A stretch of DNA of 64,000 nt, from the NCBI GenBank assembly GCA_020073445.1, contig JAIQFE010000005.1, positions 124,001 through 188,000 on the forward strand, in the 5' to 3' direction. The notes beneath the pieces were generated by a model, which was not told the origin of the DNA, made no database searches, and worked only from the letters and a program-made list of their open reading frames with translations. The DNA is from Terriglobia bacterium (GTDB lineage: Bacteria; Acidobacteriota; Terriglobia; Bryobacterales; Bryobacteraceae). This document shows, one piece after another, positions 1-8,374 of the stretch. Each line of letters starts with the position of its first letter. The first letter of the stretch is position 1. A program made the position numbers and the translations under genes.

Positions 1-254
1 GGTTCCCCCACCGTCAAACAGATATCAGGGACCCGAAAACGCCCAGGCCGAACTTGAACCCGAACTTCTGTCATTACGACCAGCCCTTTTGCCTCGTAGT
101 GCGTAAGAAGATAGGCAGTAATTCTGGCCTGCAGTCTGGCATGTGTGACTTCGCCCACGTTGCGCTCCTCGATGTGGCCATCCACAAAGTCGCAGTCTGG
201 CTCGTAGGCGGTAGCCAGGTAGTCTTCGACGGAGATCAACGTCCGGGCGGACAT
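1..254 (-). CDS. Uma2-family (DUF820) putative endonuclease, 3' truncated by window edge
   Basis: Read by eye on the minus strand from ATG at 254-252; it stays open to base 1, so about 84 N-terminal residues are present. The start MSARTLISVEDYL, then YEPDCDFVDGHIEERNVGE, then EVRVQVRPGRFRVPDICL fits the N-terminal half of the Uma2/DUF820 family, a PD-(D/E)XK-like fold common in cyanobacteria and acidobacteria. The catalytic acid and lysine would lie largely outside the window. A TACGGT box sits exactly six bases upstream of the ATG, so the transcript may be leaderless. The biological role of the family is not settled. Confidence 0.8.
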   Translation of the reverse strand, partial: MSARTLISVEDYLATAYEPDCDFVDGHIEERNVGEVTHARLQARITAYLLTHYEAKGLVVMTEVRVQVRPGRFRVPDICLTVGE

Positions 255-266
255 ACGTTTACCGTA
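255..266 (-). promoter_or_regulatory. Candidate -10 box for a leaderless Uma2 transcript
   Basis: On the minus strand TACGGT (266-261) is followed by six bases and then the ATG at 254. Transcription starting about seven bases after a -10 box would begin at the start codon. There is no Shine-Dalgarno sequence in between and no clear -35. Confidence 0.35.
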
Positions 267-773
267 TCATTTAAGGGGTATCGGCGCGTAGATCACTTGC
301 TCCCCGGTATCGGCTGTCGGGCCGTAGCTGCTGTAAACATCCCTTCCGAGCATCCGGAGCAGGGCCATCTGCTGGCCGCGATGGTGCGAGGTGTGGGCGA
401 TGCGCCGCACCACGATCCACGCCCGGCTGCGCTGGACGTCGAAGAATGCGACTTCTTCTTCCCACCAGATGTCATCCACCTTCGACTTCAAAACGTCGAG
501 GCGTTTCGCGGAGTCCGCCTCGTACTGCAAAACGAACCCAAGCCTAGTTTCCTCCGGTGGCAGCGGCGGGGCGCCCACGTCGATTCCCAACATATTGCAA
601 AACCAAGCGTTTTCGCTCAAGCATTGGTGTTGCATCTGCTCCAGGAAGCTGCGGCCCCGGAGATCGGTCGGGTGCGGACGGAAGGGCAAATCCTCGTCGC
701 GGAACATTCCCCATACACTCAGTACTTTTAGCCGCTCGGTTTCGTACGTGTCCACCAGGAAGGAATAGCGCAT
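267..773 (-). CDS. DinB-like four-helix protein
   Basis: 168 residues from ATG at 773. The opening MRYSFLVDTYETERLKVLSVW, the mid-protein LEQMQHQCLSENAWF and the C-terminal RRIAHTSHHRGQQMALLRMLG fit the DinB/YfiT four-helix metalloprotein family, in which spaced histidines bind a metal (here the one in QMQHQ and the HTSHH cluster). The frame runs open further upstream, but that part has no family similarity and would overlap the divergent gene at 790, so the internal ATG is preferred. TATCGT lies six bases upstream of it. Members include thiol-dependent transferases and proteins of unknown role; the substrate here is unknown. Confidence 0.8.
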   Translation of the reverse strand: MRYSFLVDTYETERLKVLSVWGMFRDEDLPFRPHPTDLRGRSFLEQMQHQCLSENAWFCNMLGIDVGAPPLPPEETRLGFVLQYEADSAKRLDVLKSKVDDIWWEEEVAFFDVQRSRAWIVVRRIAHTSHHRGQQMALLRMLGRDVYSSYGPTADTGEQVIYAPIPLK

Positions 774-785
774 AGAGCTACGATA
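774..785 (-). promoter_or_regulatory. Candidate -10 box for a leaderless DinB transcript
   Basis: TATCGT (785-780, minus strand), six bases, then ATG at 773. Same geometry as the boxes at 255, 2726, 14276, 32511 and 34560. Confidence 0.35.
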
Positions 786-789
786 GTTG

Positions 790-1104
790 ATGCCGTCTAT
801 GCCCGCTCCGGTTCGCCACATCCTAAGGATTTGCCGCGCCGAGTTCTGCCGGTCCATGGGCTGCGACTCCTTGATCGAACACATCGAGGCGCGCCTGGGC
901 GCCAAGTTGGGCGAGACTACGGCCGACGGCAGCGTCGCACTGGAGGCGGTCTATTGCATCGGAAATTGCGCGCATCCACCTTCCTTGCTATTGGATGGGA
1001 AACCGTACGGCCGAGTGTCGGCGCAAGTGGCCGATCTTTTGATTGCTGATCTTTTGATTGAGGATGTCCGGAGCCGGGCACCGACGAAATTCCGCGCCCG
1101 ATAA
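790..1104 (+). CDS. Stand-alone NuoE-like thioredoxin-fold [2Fe-2S] protein
   Basis: 104 residues from ATG 790 (TTG 787 and ATG 799 are alternatives). The sequence around CRAEFCRSMGCDSL, GETTADGSVALEAVYCIGNCAH and DGKPYGRVS matches the C-terminal thioredoxin-like [2Fe-2S] half of NuoE/HoxE and of formate dehydrogenase gamma subunits, with a Cys pair near the start and the CxxxC pair of YCIGNC. The helical N-terminal half of NuoE is missing, and no NuoF or hydrogenase gene is adjacent. It is either a small ferredoxin of its own or a remnant. Its start is only 16 bases from the divergent DinB gene, so both promoters must overlap coding DNA. Confidence 0.7.
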   Translation: MPSMPAPVRHILRICRAEFCRSMGCDSLIEHIEARLGAKLGETTADGSVALEAVYCIGNCAHPPSLLLDGKPYGRVSAQVADLLIADLLIEDVRSRAPTKFRAR

Positions 1105-1142
1105 GGTCATCCGCTGCGGCTGCGGGAATTCGTAGGAAGTTC

Positions 1143-1823
1143 CTAGTTTGTTCGTTTCGTCAGGATCAGGATATGCTGCCGCGGCAGCGTCTCGATGACC
1201 GGCTGCAAGACGAATCCTTCGGCTTCGAGCTCGGCTTTCACTTGCGCGACGGTCATCTTGTGCTCGGCGATGATGGGAACGTTAGGATCTTCGGCTCGAT
1301 ACTCGAGCAAGACTAGTCTTCCGTCGGGCTTCAAGGTCTCGCGGATTTTCCGGAGCATCTGTTGCGGCTGCGAAAACTCGTGATACACATCGACCAGCAG
1401 CACCAGGTCCATTGTGTTCGCAGGAAGCTTGGGATCGGAGACATCGCCCAAAACAGTCACGACATTGTTGATCTTGGCTTTCGCCGCGTTCGCGTTCAGT
1501 TTCGCGAGCATCTCGGGTTGCAGATCGTTGGCGTACACCTTGCCCGAGGGACCCACGCGCTTGGCCATGCGCAGGGACATGTACCCGACGCCCGCACCGA
1601 TGTCGGCCACGACCATTCCCGGTTTCAGCTTGAGCGCATCGAGCGCCTTTTCGGGTTGCTCTTCGGCTTCGCGCTCGGGGCGGACCAGCCAGTCGGCGCC
1701 GCTCATGCCCATCACTCCGGCGATCTTGCGCCCGGTTACGGGATGCGTCGGCGCTTGATAGGCGCTTAGCGGCCAGAGCGCTACGCAGGCTAGAACGGAA
1801 ACGAACGATCGGCGGATCATCAT
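1143..1823 (-). CDS. Exported class I SAM-dependent methyltransferase
   Basis: 226 residues. An N-terminal hydrophobic signal-like segment (about residues 6-20) precedes a Rossmann methyltransferase domain. Motif I reads VADIGAGVGYMSLRMA, followed by the acidic loop VYANDLQPEML and motif II-like MDLVLLVDVYHEF. The family occurs widely in Bacteroidota, Planctomycetes and acidobacteria with a predicted signal peptide, which is odd for a SAM enzyme because SAM is cytoplasmic. The start overlaps the stop of the upstream TlpA-like gene by four bases (ATGA), so the two are translationally coupled. Substrate unknown. Confidence 0.85.
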   Translation of the reverse strand: MMIRRSFVSVLACVALWPLSAYQAPTHPVTGRKIAGVMGMSGADWLVRPEREAEEQPEKALDALKLKPGMVVADIGAGVGYMSLRMAKRVGPSGKVYANDLQPEMLAKLNANAAKAKINNVVTVLGDVSDPKLPANTMDLVLLVDVYHEFSQPQQMLRKIRETLKPDGRLVLLEYRAEDPNVPIIAEHKMTVAQVKAELEAEGFVLQPVIETLPRQHILILTKRTN

Positions 1824-2725
1824 CGCAACACCTGTTCGATCTGCGCGGCCAATTCCGGCCCGCTCGCCGCGCCTGGATGATACCAGCGCACGATTCCCTT
1901 GCGATCCACCAGCACCAGTGTGGGCGTGGTGCTCGCGCCGTACCGGTTGAAATTCGCATTGCTCAACGGCGCGGACATATCGAGCAGGGGCGTGTAGAAT
2001 CTGCGGCGGATCTGTTCGATATACGGCTTCTCGACTTCAGGAGTGGCGTCGGCGCCGTTCGCCACGTAGCCGTAGTATCGAGTAGGGCCGATCAGCGTCA
2101 GCCCGCTTGGGCCATATTTCTTCATAAGCCCGGCGATGATGGGGACATCGGCCTTACAATCCGGACACCAGTGCGCCCAAAAGAACAGCAGGATCGGTTT
2201 GCCGCGCAGGCTCGCGATGGTCGGCGGCTTGGGGCCGAACCACTCGGCGGCTTCCAGCTCTGGCGCAGGCTTGCCTTCCAGGCTCAGCAGGTTGATGTTT
2301 TTCTGGATTCGCTCGTGGATTGACGTCCCGGAGTAACGCTTTAGCTCATCTCGAAGAAACGTCACCGCCTCGGCGGTTTCGTCCCGGGCCGCCATCACTT
2401 TGGCTTGGGCCTCGATGGCCGCCCCCATCGCGGTCAGCCACTGCTCGCGATCGACTCGCGGACCACGGAGATTTGGGAGGATCATCTGGCGAGCCTGGTC
2501 GGCGTAGGCGGCCGCACGATCCAGTTTTTTGGCGGTTATGGCTCCTCGGGCCTGCCAGGCCATGGCGGTAGCCAGTTCCGGAGTGGATCCGCGTAACCGT
2601 TGGTATGCTTGCACTTGAAGGTCGGCTGCCGCCAAGTCGTTTCTAGCGATGGCCGCTCGGACGTCCTCGACAATGCCGGCAAACGCCGTGGCGGCCAATA
2701 GTAAGAGTGGAAGGGCGAGCCGCAT
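1820..2725 (-). CDS. TlpA/ResA-like periplasmic thiol-disulfide oxidoreductase
   Basis: 301 residues with a signal peptide (residues 1-16, ending AFA). Residues about 20-150 form a helical region with no recognised domain. The C-terminal half is a thioredoxin-like redoxin domain with LLFFWAHWCPDCKADVP, so the redox motif is WCPDC, and a later cis-proline region near STTPTLVLVD. It probably reduces or oxidises periplasmic thiols, as in cytochrome c maturation or redox defence. It is the first gene of a two-gene operon with the exported methyltransferase. Confidence 0.88.
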   Translation of the reverse strand: MRLALPLLLLAATAFAGIVEDVRAAIARNDLAAADLQVQAYQRLRGSTPELATAMAWQARGAITAKKLDRAAAYADQARQMILPNLRGPRVDREQWLTAMGAAIEAQAKVMAARDETAEAVTFLRDELKRYSGTSIHERIQKNINLLSLEGKPAPELEAAEWFGPKPPTIASLRGKPILLFFWAHWCPDCKADVPIIAGLMKKYGPSGLTLIGPTRYYGYVANGADATPEVEKPYIEQIRRRFYTPLLDMSAPLSNANFNRYGASTTPTLVLVDRKGIVRWYHPGAASGPELAAQIEQVLR

Positions 2726-2737
2726 CTCAGAATTATA
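2726..2737 (-). promoter_or_regulatory. Perfect -10 box TATAAT, probable leaderless promoter of the TlpA-like gene
   Basis: On the minus strand TATAAT (2737-2732) is followed by TCTGAG and then the ATG at 2725. With normal spacing the first transcribed base would be the A of the start codon. No Shine-Dalgarno sequence can fit. Confidence 0.55.
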
Positions 2738-2751
2738 GCCTTCCGGCTGAT

Positions 2752-2780
2752 TTGACAGGTGAAACCCGAATTCGGTAAGC
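2752..2780 (+). promoter_or_regulatory. Possible promoter of the rplM operon
   Basis: A perfect TTGACA at 2752-2757 is followed, 17-18 bases on, by the weak -10 candidate GTAAGC/TAAGCT. It would give a leader of about 35 bases before the rplM ATG at 2821. The -35 is strong and the -10 poor, so this is tentative. Confidence 0.35.
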
Positions 2781-2820
2781 TCAATGAGGTTCTAGAACTC
2801 GCAGGAGTACGTCTGTCTTC

Positions 2821-3252
2821 ATGAAAACCTCAATTCCATCGCCCGGCGACATCACGCGCCAATGGCACCTGATCGACGCCGAAGAGGCGGTGCTGGGCCG
2901 GATCGCCAGTACGGCGGCCAAAATTCTCATGGGCAAGCACAAGCCCTCGTATACACCTTTCCTCGATACCGGCGACCATGTGATCGTGGTCAATGCAGCA
3001 AAAGTAAAGCTGACCGGGAACAAAGAGGAACAGAAGCTTTATCGCCGGCACTCGGGATATCCGGGCGGCTTAACCGAAACTCAAGCGCGCAAGGTGCGGG
3101 TATCGCGTCCCACGCGGATGGTGGAAGAAGCAGTACAGGGCATGCTCCCGAAAAGCAAACTCGGGAAGCAAATGTACCGCAAGCTGCAGGTCTACGCCGG
3201 TCCGAAGCATCCGCATCAGGCACAAAAGCCAGTCGCACTGGCTGCGTCGTAA
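2821..3252 (+). CDS. rplM: 50S ribosomal protein L13
   Basis: 143 residues, normal for L13. Conserved blocks are present: WHLIDAEEAVLGRIAS at the N-terminus, GDHVIVVNAAKVKLTGNK, the YRRHSGYPGG loop and AVQGMLPKSKLGKQMYRKLQVYAGPKHPHQAQKP. L13 is an early assembly protein of the large subunit that contacts 23S rRNA. It starts the block rplM-rpsI, the standard pairing in bacteria, with rpsI 15 bases downstream. Confidence 0.98.
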   Translation: MKTSIPSPGDITRQWHLIDAEEAVLGRIASTAAKILMGKHKPSYTPFLDTGDHVIVVNAAKVKLTGNKEEQKLYRRHSGYPGGLTETQARKVRVSRPTRMVEEAVQGMLPKSKLGKQMYRKLQVYAGPKHPHQAQKPVALAAS

Positions 3253-3267
3253 GGAGATCTGACGAAA

Positions 3268-3660
3268 TTGGCTTTTGTACAGCACCTCGGAACGGGCCGC
3301 CGCAAGAGAGCGGTGGCCAGAGTATTCTTGCGCGACGGGAAGGGCGAGATCACGGTGAACAGCCGCGCCTTCGAGCACTACTTCCCGAGCGAAGCAGCGC
3401 GCGCCATTGTACGGCAGCCGCTGCTGGCCACCGAAACGGCCGACAAGTTCGATATTTGGATCACCACAGCCGGCGGCGGCCCTAACGGGCAAGCCGGAGC
3501 CGCCAAGCTGGGGATTGCTCGCGCACTGATCGAGTTCAACTCGGAACTGCGCGGGAAACTGAAGGAGCTGGGCATGCTCACGCGCGACGCGCGCCAGCAT
3601 GAGCGCAAGAAATACGGGCAGAAGGGCGCCCGCAAGCGATTCCAGTTCTCGAAACGCTAG
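3268..3660 (+). CDS. rpsI: 30S ribosomal protein S9
   Basis: 130 residues from a TTG start at 3268, chosen because AAGGAGA (3251-3257) overlaps the rplM stop at the right distance and the protein begins with the family motif [20 protein letters not shown]. The C-terminal [18 protein letters not shown] is the conserved tail that reaches the P-site tRNA. It is co-transcribed with rplM. A TTG start on a ribosomal protein gene lowers initiation somewhat; rpsB in the same block also uses TTG. Confidence 0.97.
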   Translation: MAFVQHLGTGRRKRAVARVFLRDGKGEITVNSRAFEHYFPSEAARAIVRQPLLATETADKFDIWITTAGGGPNGQAGAAKLGIARALIEFNSELRGKLKELGMLTRDARQHERKKYGQKGARKRFQFSKR

Positions 3661-3683
3661 TTATTGCCGCATTATCCTCGCCC

Positions 3684-3708
3684 ATGAACGTAGATTATTT
3701 ACGTTCAT
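3684..3708. repeat. Hairpin with ATGAACGTA / TACGTTCAT arms in the rpsI-rpsB gap
   Basis: Nine-base perfect arms (3684-3692 and 3700-3708) enclose seven bases. Directly after, TTCATTCGCG is repeated in tandem. There is no U run, so it is not a clear intrinsic terminator; it may be a dispersed short repeat or a leader structure. The 152-base gap 3661-3812 holds nothing else recognisable except the rpsB ribosome binding site. Confidence 0.5.
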
Positions 3709-3812
3709 TCGCGTTCATTCGCGGCCGGTAGTTGGTTCAGCAACCCCGGGTCCACAAATCCCGCTTTGGACCGTGAACCTGGGTTCTCATAAAACGAGAA
3801 GAAGGAGGTTAT

Positions 3813-4712
3813 TTGCCGTCTATTAGCATGAAGGAATTGCTCGAAGCAGGCGTTCATTTCGGGCACCAGACCAAGCGCTGGAATCCAAAGATGAAAGAAT
3901 ACATCTTTGGCGAACGCAATGGCATTTACATCGTTGACCTGCAAAAAACGCTGAAACTGTTCAAGGACGCCATGCGGTACGTGGGCGAAATGGCGGCGCA
4001 GGGAAAGACGGTTCTGTTCGTAGGCACCAAGCGTCAGGCGCAGGAAGCTATCGCCGAGGAAGCCGTCCGCTGCTCCCAGTTTTATGTGAACCAGCGCTGG
4101 CTGGGCGGATTGCTGACCAATATGCTCACGGTACAGAAATCCATCAAGCGATTGAAGGAACTGGACGCGATGGCCGAATCGGGCGATTGGGGCGGGCGCG
4201 CTAAGAAAGAAGTCGTGCGCATGGAGCGCGAGCGCAAACACCTCAACCAGAACCTGGCGGGCATCAAGGACATGAACGGGCTGCCGGATCTGCTGTTCGT
4301 GGTCGACTCGAACAAAGAGGCGATCGCGGTAGAAGAAGCCCGCAAGCTGGGTATCGCGGTTGTGGCCGTGGTCGACACCAATTGCGATCCGGACAAAGTG
4401 GATTACGTGATTCCGGGGAACGACGATGCGCTGCGCGCGATCCGTCTGTTCACGAACAAGATCTCGGAAGCGGTGATCGAAGGCCGGCAGCTGGCGACTG
4501 AGCACGATTTCGTTCCCGAGAAGATTGCGGAAGCGGGAGAAGAGACTCCGGTGGAAGAGATGCCGGAGTATTCGGAGTACGTCGATCCGAAATACGCCGC
4601 GCAGCTCATGTCGGAAAGCATGCCGGACGAAGATCTGCCGTCCACTTCGCTGCCGCGCAAGGGACCCGCATCGGAAGCCGTCGCGGACGAAGCATCCAGC
4701 GGTAATCCGTAA
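3813..4712 (+). CDS. rpsB: 30S ribosomal protein S2
   Basis: 299 residues from TTG 3813, preceded by the strong Shine-Dalgarno GAAGGAGG (3801-3808). Landmarks: [22 protein letters not shown], the [14 protein letters not shown] stretch, [15 protein letters not shown] and [25 protein letters not shown]. Residues beyond about 230 form an acidic, Pro/Glu-rich extension of some 60 residues absent from the 241-residue E. coli protein; long S2 tails are known in several phyla. It is followed by tsf, the usual partner. Confidence 0.98.
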   Translation: MPSISMKELLEAGVHFGHQTKRWNPKMKEYIFGERNGIYIVDLQKTLKLFKDAMRYVGEMAAQGKTVLFVGTKRQAQEAIAEEAVRCSQFYVNQRWLGGLLTNMLTVQKSIKRLKELDAMAESGDWGGRAKKEVVRMERERKHLNQNLAGIKDMNGLPDLLFVVDSNKEAIAVEEARKLGIAVVAVVDTNCDPDKVDYVIPGNDDALRAIRLFTNKISEAVIEGRQLATEHDFVPEKIAEAGEETPVEEMPEYSEYVDPKYAAQLMSESMPDEDLPSTSLPRKGPASEAVADEASSGNP

Positions 4713-4724
4713 ACAATTTAGGCA

Positions 4725-4779
4725 GGGTCGGGCATGCCCCGACCCCTACGACCCGGTAGGGGCGAGGTACGCCTCGCCC
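4725..4779. repeat. Two tandem GC-rich hairpins between rpsB and tsf
   Basis: First hairpin 4725-4745 has arms GGGTCGGG and CCCCGACCC; the second, 4760-4779, has arms GGGCGAGG and CCTCGCCC. The phrasing (GTAGGGGCGAGG...) is that of dispersed intergenic palindromes seen in many environmental bacteria. They could attenuate or process the rpsB-tsf transcript. No U run follows. Confidence 0.6.
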
Positions 4780-4800
4780 TAGCACGTTAATAAGGAACAT

Positions 4801-5424
4801 ATGGAGATCAGTGCACAGCTAGTAAAGCAGCTCCGCGAGCGAACCGGAGCCGGGATGATGGAGTGCAAAGCCGCTCTGACGGAAGCCAAGGGCGACCTGG
4901 GCGAAGCCGAGGTGGTACTGCGCAAAAAGGGAATCGCGTCGGCTGCCAAGAAATCGGGGCGTTCCGCCAAACAAGGCGTGATCGCCAGCTACATCCATCC
5001 GGGAGCGCAGTTGGGCGTGATGATCGAAGTCAACTGCGAGTCGGACTTCGTGGCGCGCACCGACGATTTTCAGGAGCTGGTCCACGATTTGGCCATGCAG
5101 GTGGCCGCGGCCGATCCGCAATTTATCCGCAAAGAAGACGTCACCCAGGCGGCGCTCGATAAAGAGAAGGACATCCAGCGCGGCCGGGCGCTCGGCGAAG
5201 GCAAGCCCGAGAAGATGGTCGACAAGATCGTCGAGGGCCGCATGAATAAGTACTACGAAGAGGTGTGCCTCTACGAGCAGCCCTTCATCAAGGAAAACAC
5301 CACTTCCATCGCCGACCTGATCAAGGCAAAGATCGCCAAGCTCGGCGAGAACATCACCGTGTCACGGTTCGTGCGATTCAAAGTCGGCGATACCGGAGCT
5401 GCGGAAACGCCCGCGGCCGAGTAG
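4801..5424 (+). CDS. tsf: Translation elongation factor Ts
   Basis: 207 residues. The N-terminal UBA-like helix bundle starts EISAQLVKQLRERTGAGMMECKAAL, followed by GDLGEAEVVLRKKG and the core signature NCESDFVARTDDF. It recycles EF-Tu by GDP release. It is shorter than the 283-residue E. coli protein, as in thermophile and cyanobacterial types, because one core subdomain repeat is reduced. It lies in the conserved order rpsB-tsf-pyrH-frr. Confidence 0.98.
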   Translation: MEISAQLVKQLRERTGAGMMECKAALTEAKGDLGEAEVVLRKKGIASAAKKSGRSAKQGVIASYIHPGAQLGVMIEVNCESDFVARTDDFQELVHDLAMQVAAADPQFIRKEDVTQAALDKEKDIQRGRALGEGKPEKMVDKIVEGRMNKYYEEVCLYEQPFIKENTTSIADLIKAKIAKLGENITVSRFVRFKVGDTGAAETPAAE

Positions 5425-5427
5425 CTC

Positions 5428-6135
5428 GTGCCACGCTACGGTCGCATCCTACTCAAGCTCAGCGGTGAAGTACTGGCCGGGGATGCTTCTTTCGGCATCG
5501 ATCCGGAACGCGTGAAAGCCCTCGCCGCGGAGGTCGCGGAAGTGGCCCAGTCCGGCGTTCAAATCGGACTGGTGGTGGGCGGCGGAAACTTCTTTCGAGG
5601 CGTTGCGGCAGCCGCGCAGAAGATGGAACGCGTGACTGCGGATCACATGGGCATGCTGGCCACGGTGATCAACGCGCTGGCCTTGCAGGACGCCCTCGAA
5701 AAGGCAGGAGCTCCCACGCGCGTAATGACCGCGATCCGGATGGACTCCGTGGCCGAACCCTACATCCGGCGGCGGGCCATTCGCCATCTGGAAAAGGGCC
5801 GCCTGGTGATCTTCGCGGCGGGCACCTCGAATCCCTACTTTTCGACCGATACAGCCGCTACCCTGCGAGGCCTCGAAATCCACGCAGAGGTGGTAGCGAA
5901 AGCCACGCGCGTCGACGGCGTTTACGACAAAGACCCCTTGAAGCATACGGATGCCGTGCGGTTCTCGGAGATCGGCCATTCCGATGTCCTGGCGCGCAAC
6001 CTGCGGGTGCTGGACGCTTCGGCGGTCGCGATGTGCCGCGACAATCATTTGCCGATCGTGGTTTTCAATTTGAACGTCCGGGGCAATATAATGCGAATGG
6101 CGATGGGAGAACCCATTGGCACGCTGATTACCTAG
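5428..6135 (+). CDS. pyrH: UMP kinase
   Basis: 235 residues from GTG 5428, three bases after the tsf stop. Family blocks: [67 protein letters not shown] and [16 protein letters not shown]. It is a hexameric amino acid kinase-fold enzyme that converts UMP to UDP in pyrimidine synthesis. The tight spacing indicates coupling with tsf. Confidence 0.98.
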   Translation: MPRYGRILLKLSGEVLAGDASFGIDPERVKALAAEVAEVAQSGVQIGLVVGGGNFFRGVAAAAQKMERVTADHMGMLATVINALALQDALEKAGAPTRVMTAIRMDSVAEPYIRRRAIRHLEKGRLVIFAAGTSNPYFSTDTAATLRGLEIHAEVVAKATRVDGVYDKDPLKHTDAVRFSEIGHSDVLARNLRVLDASAVAMCRDNHLPIVVFNLNVRGNIMRMAMGEPIGTLIT

Positions 6136-6153
6136 AGACCATACATATACACA

Positions 6154-6756
6154 ATGGCTGAACAACCTGCCGCCCCTGCGGGGCATAATTTCAAGAGCGT
6201 CAAGGACGTGGAAGCAAGCGCCAAGGCGCGCATGGACAAGTCCATCGCCGATATGCAGCACACCATCGGGGGCATCCGCACAGGGCGCGCTTCGGTGAGC
6301 GTTTTCGACAACATTCGAGTGGATTACTACGGCTCGCCGACGCCGATCAATCAGGTTGCGAATTTGCACGTGCCCGAGCCCACGCTGATCACGATCACGC
6401 CCTGGGATGTGTCGCAGATCGGCGCGATCGAGAAGGCCATCCGGACTTCGGACCTGGGCTTGAATCCGGCCAACGACGGCAAGATGATCCGGGTGCCGAT
6501 TCCACCGTTGACCGCGGAGCGGCGCAAGGAAATCGTCAAGCGGCTGCATCACGTGGCCGAGGAGCATCGGATAGCGCTGCGCAACGTCCGCCGCGACGCC
6601 AACGAGCACTTGAAGAAGCTGCTCAAGGATAAAGCCATCAGCGAAGACGAAGAACGCCGGGCTTTGGAAGAAACCCAAAAGATGACCGACGTCTACATCG
6701 GCAAGGTCGATGCGGTGTCGAAGACCAAAGAGAAGGAAATTCTGGACCTGAAATAG
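6154..6756 (+). CDS. frr: Ribosome recycling factor
   Basis: 200 residues against the usual ~185, because of a short N-terminal extension before the family start around KDVEASAKARMDKSIADMQ. Conserved features include IRTGRASVSVFDNIRVDYYGSPTP, the domain II strands near LITITPWDVSQIGAIEKAI, and the C-terminal helix RRALEETQKMTDVYIGKVD. Acts with EF-G to split post-termination ribosomes. Last gene of the block. Confidence 0.97.
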   Translation: MAEQPAAPAGHNFKSVKDVEASAKARMDKSIADMQHTIGGIRTGRASVSVFDNIRVDYYGSPTPINQVANLHVPEPTLITITPWDVSQIGAIEKAIRTSDLGLNPANDGKMIRVPIPPLTAERRKEIVKRLHHVAEEHRIALRNVRRDANEHLKKLLKDKAISEDEERRALEETQKMTDVYIGKVDAVSKTKEKEILDLK

Positions 6757-6761
6757 GGTTC

Positions 6762-6860
6762 CCCCGCCGTAACCGGCGGGGCTGTAGCCGCACGCGCTCG
6801 GTTGGACCCTTCATAACTGGCTATCCGGATTTCGGGCCAGCCCCGCCTGTGAGGGCGGGG
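6762..6860. repeat. Paired GC hairpins after frr, possible terminator region
   Basis: 6762-6781 has arms CCCCGCC and GGCGGGG; 6841-6860 has arms CCCCGCC and GGCGGGG. The segments GGCGGGGCTG (6775-6784) and CAGCCCCGCC (6838-6847) are also exact reverse complements, so the two can form one long stem. No U run. It may end the ribosomal block and resembles a dispersed palindrome pair. Confidence 0.5.
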
Positions 6861-6880
6861 GTGCTTGATACCCTGGATGC

Positions 6881-8374
6881 ATGCGGGTTCGCGTCCTCCT
6901 CTTCGCCTTGCTTCCCGGCCTTTTGGCCGCACAGAGCCTTCAGGATTTCGAAAAGAAAGTCACCCAGTTCACCCTTCCCAACGGCATGACGTTCCTGGTC
7001 ATCGAACGCCATAACGCCCCGGTGGTGTCCTTCCACACGTACGCGAACGTGGGCGCCGTGGACGATCCCACAGGCCGCACCGGATTGGCGCACATGTTCG
7101 AGCACATGGCCTTCAAGGGGACTCCGAACATCGGCACCAAGAACTGGACCTTAGAGAAGAAAGCTCTGGATGCCATCGAGGAGGTCTACAACCGGTTGGA
7201 TGCCGAACGCAACAAGGCATTCCGCGCCGACCCCAAGAAGATCGAGGCGCTCGAGACCGAGCTGAAGGCCGCTATCGCCAAGGCCGACAGTTACGTCGAA
7301 TCGAACGAGTACGACCGCATCGTGGAATCGAACGGCGGCGTAGGCATGAACGCCGGCACGGCCGAAGATCAGACCACGTACTTCTACAGTTTTCCGTCCA
7401 ACCGCATTGAGCTGTGGTTTCTGCTGGAATCGGAGCGCTTCCTGCATCCGGTGTTTCGCGAGTTCTACAAGGAACGCGACGTGGTGCGTGAAGAGCGGCG
7501 CATGCGCATCGAATCGAGCCCGCAGGGGCAACTCGTGGAAGCGCTTGACTCGACCGCGTTCGCGGCGCATCCCTACAAGAACAGCCCGGCCGGATGGGCC
7601 AGCGATATCGAGAGCCTGCGCGCGACCGATGCGGAAGCGTTTTACAAGCGCTACTACGGGCCGTCGAATTTGACCATCGGCATTGCGGGCGACGTGAATC
7701 CCGCCGAGGCGAAAAAGCTGGCCGAGAAGTATTTCGGGCGGATTCCGGCGCGGCCCGCGCCGCCTCTCGTGGATACGGTGGAGCCTCCGCAGAACGGGGA
7801 GAAGCGCGTGATGGTGGCGTCGCCGGCGCAGCCGTTCCTGGTCATCGCCTATAAACGGCCGGATCAGTACTCGAAAGACAATGCTGCGCTGGATGTGCTC
7901 GAGCAAATTCTTTCCGGAGGACGCACCAGCATCATCTACAAAGAAATGGTGCGAGACAAGAAGATCGCGCTGGGCGCGGCGAGTTACGCGACGTATCCGG
8001 GCGGCAAATATCCATCCCTATTCCTGTTCTTCGTGGTCCCCAACAGCGGGCACACCGTCGAGGAGATGGAGAAGTCGGTCTACGAAATCGTCGACCGTGT
8101 CAAGAAAGAGAAGCCCGACGCAGCGGCGCTGCAGCGCGTGAAAATCAACCTGCGCGCGTCGCTGATTCAGAAGCTCGATAGCAACTCGGGGCTGGCGGCT
8201 GAGCTGTGCTCCTATCAGGCAGGCTACGGAGACTGGCGCAAACTGTTCACCGAGCTCGATGAATACAACCAAGTAACCGCGGAGGACGTTCAGCGCGTTG
8301 CGCAGAAATACCTGCTGGAGAGCACTCGCACGGTGGTGTATACGTACACTCCGGGAAAAGGAGACGCGAAATGA
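6881..8374 (+). CDS. M16 zinc peptidase, catalytic subunit
   Basis: 497 residues with a signal peptide (residues 1-17). The inverted zinc motif HxxEH is intact as HMFEH at residues 71-75, and the downstream zinc-ligand region reads ERDVVREERRMRIE. Between them lies a charged, probably coiled-coil insertion (about residues 90-150) before the GGVGMNAGTAEDQTTYFY strand. The C-terminal M16 domain lacks the usual Arg...Tyr substrate pair. Two-subunit M16B enzymes place the zinc site in one chain and the Arg/Tyr pair in the other, which fits the coupled next gene. Acts in the periplasm on peptides or unfolded proteins. Confidence 0.93.
   Translation: MRVRVLLFALLPGLLAAQSLQDFEKKVTQFTLPNGMTFLVIERHNAPVVSFHTYANVGAVDDPTGRTGLAHMFEHMAFKGTPNIGTKNWTLEKKALDAIEEVYNRLDAERNKAFRADPKKIEALETELKAAIAKADSYVESNEYDRIVESNGGVGMNAGTAEDQTTYFYSFPSNRIELWFLLESERFLHPVFREFYKERDVVREERRMRIESSPQGQLVEALDSTAFAAHPYKNSPAGWASDIESLRATDAEAFYKRYYGPSNLTIGIAGDVNPAEAKKLAEKYFGRIPARPAPPLVDTVEPPQNGEKRVMVASPAQPFLVIAYKRPDQYSKDNAALDVLEQILSGGRTSIIYKEMVRDKKIALGAASYATYPGGKYPSLFLFFVVPNSGHTVEEMEKSVYEIVDRVKKEKPDAAALQRVKINLRASLIQKLDSNSGLAAELCSYQAGYGDWRKLFTELDEYNQVTAEDVQRVAQKYLLESTRTVVYTYTPGKGDAK

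Noticed and set aside
54-731. Plus-strand open frame of 225 codons over the Uma2 and DinB genes
   Set aside because: It is antisense to two recognisable proteins and has no domain pattern, codon logic or start signal of its own; GC-rich third positions open the opposite frame.
1042-1069. Tandem GATCTTTTGATTG repeat at the end of the NuoE-like gene
   Set aside because: Two short in-frame copies only; consistent with local slippage and without regulatory context.
5449-6678. 409-codon minus frame across pyrH and frr
   Set aside because: Fully antisense to two conserved genes; composition rich in His/Arg/Gln typical of a shadow frame.
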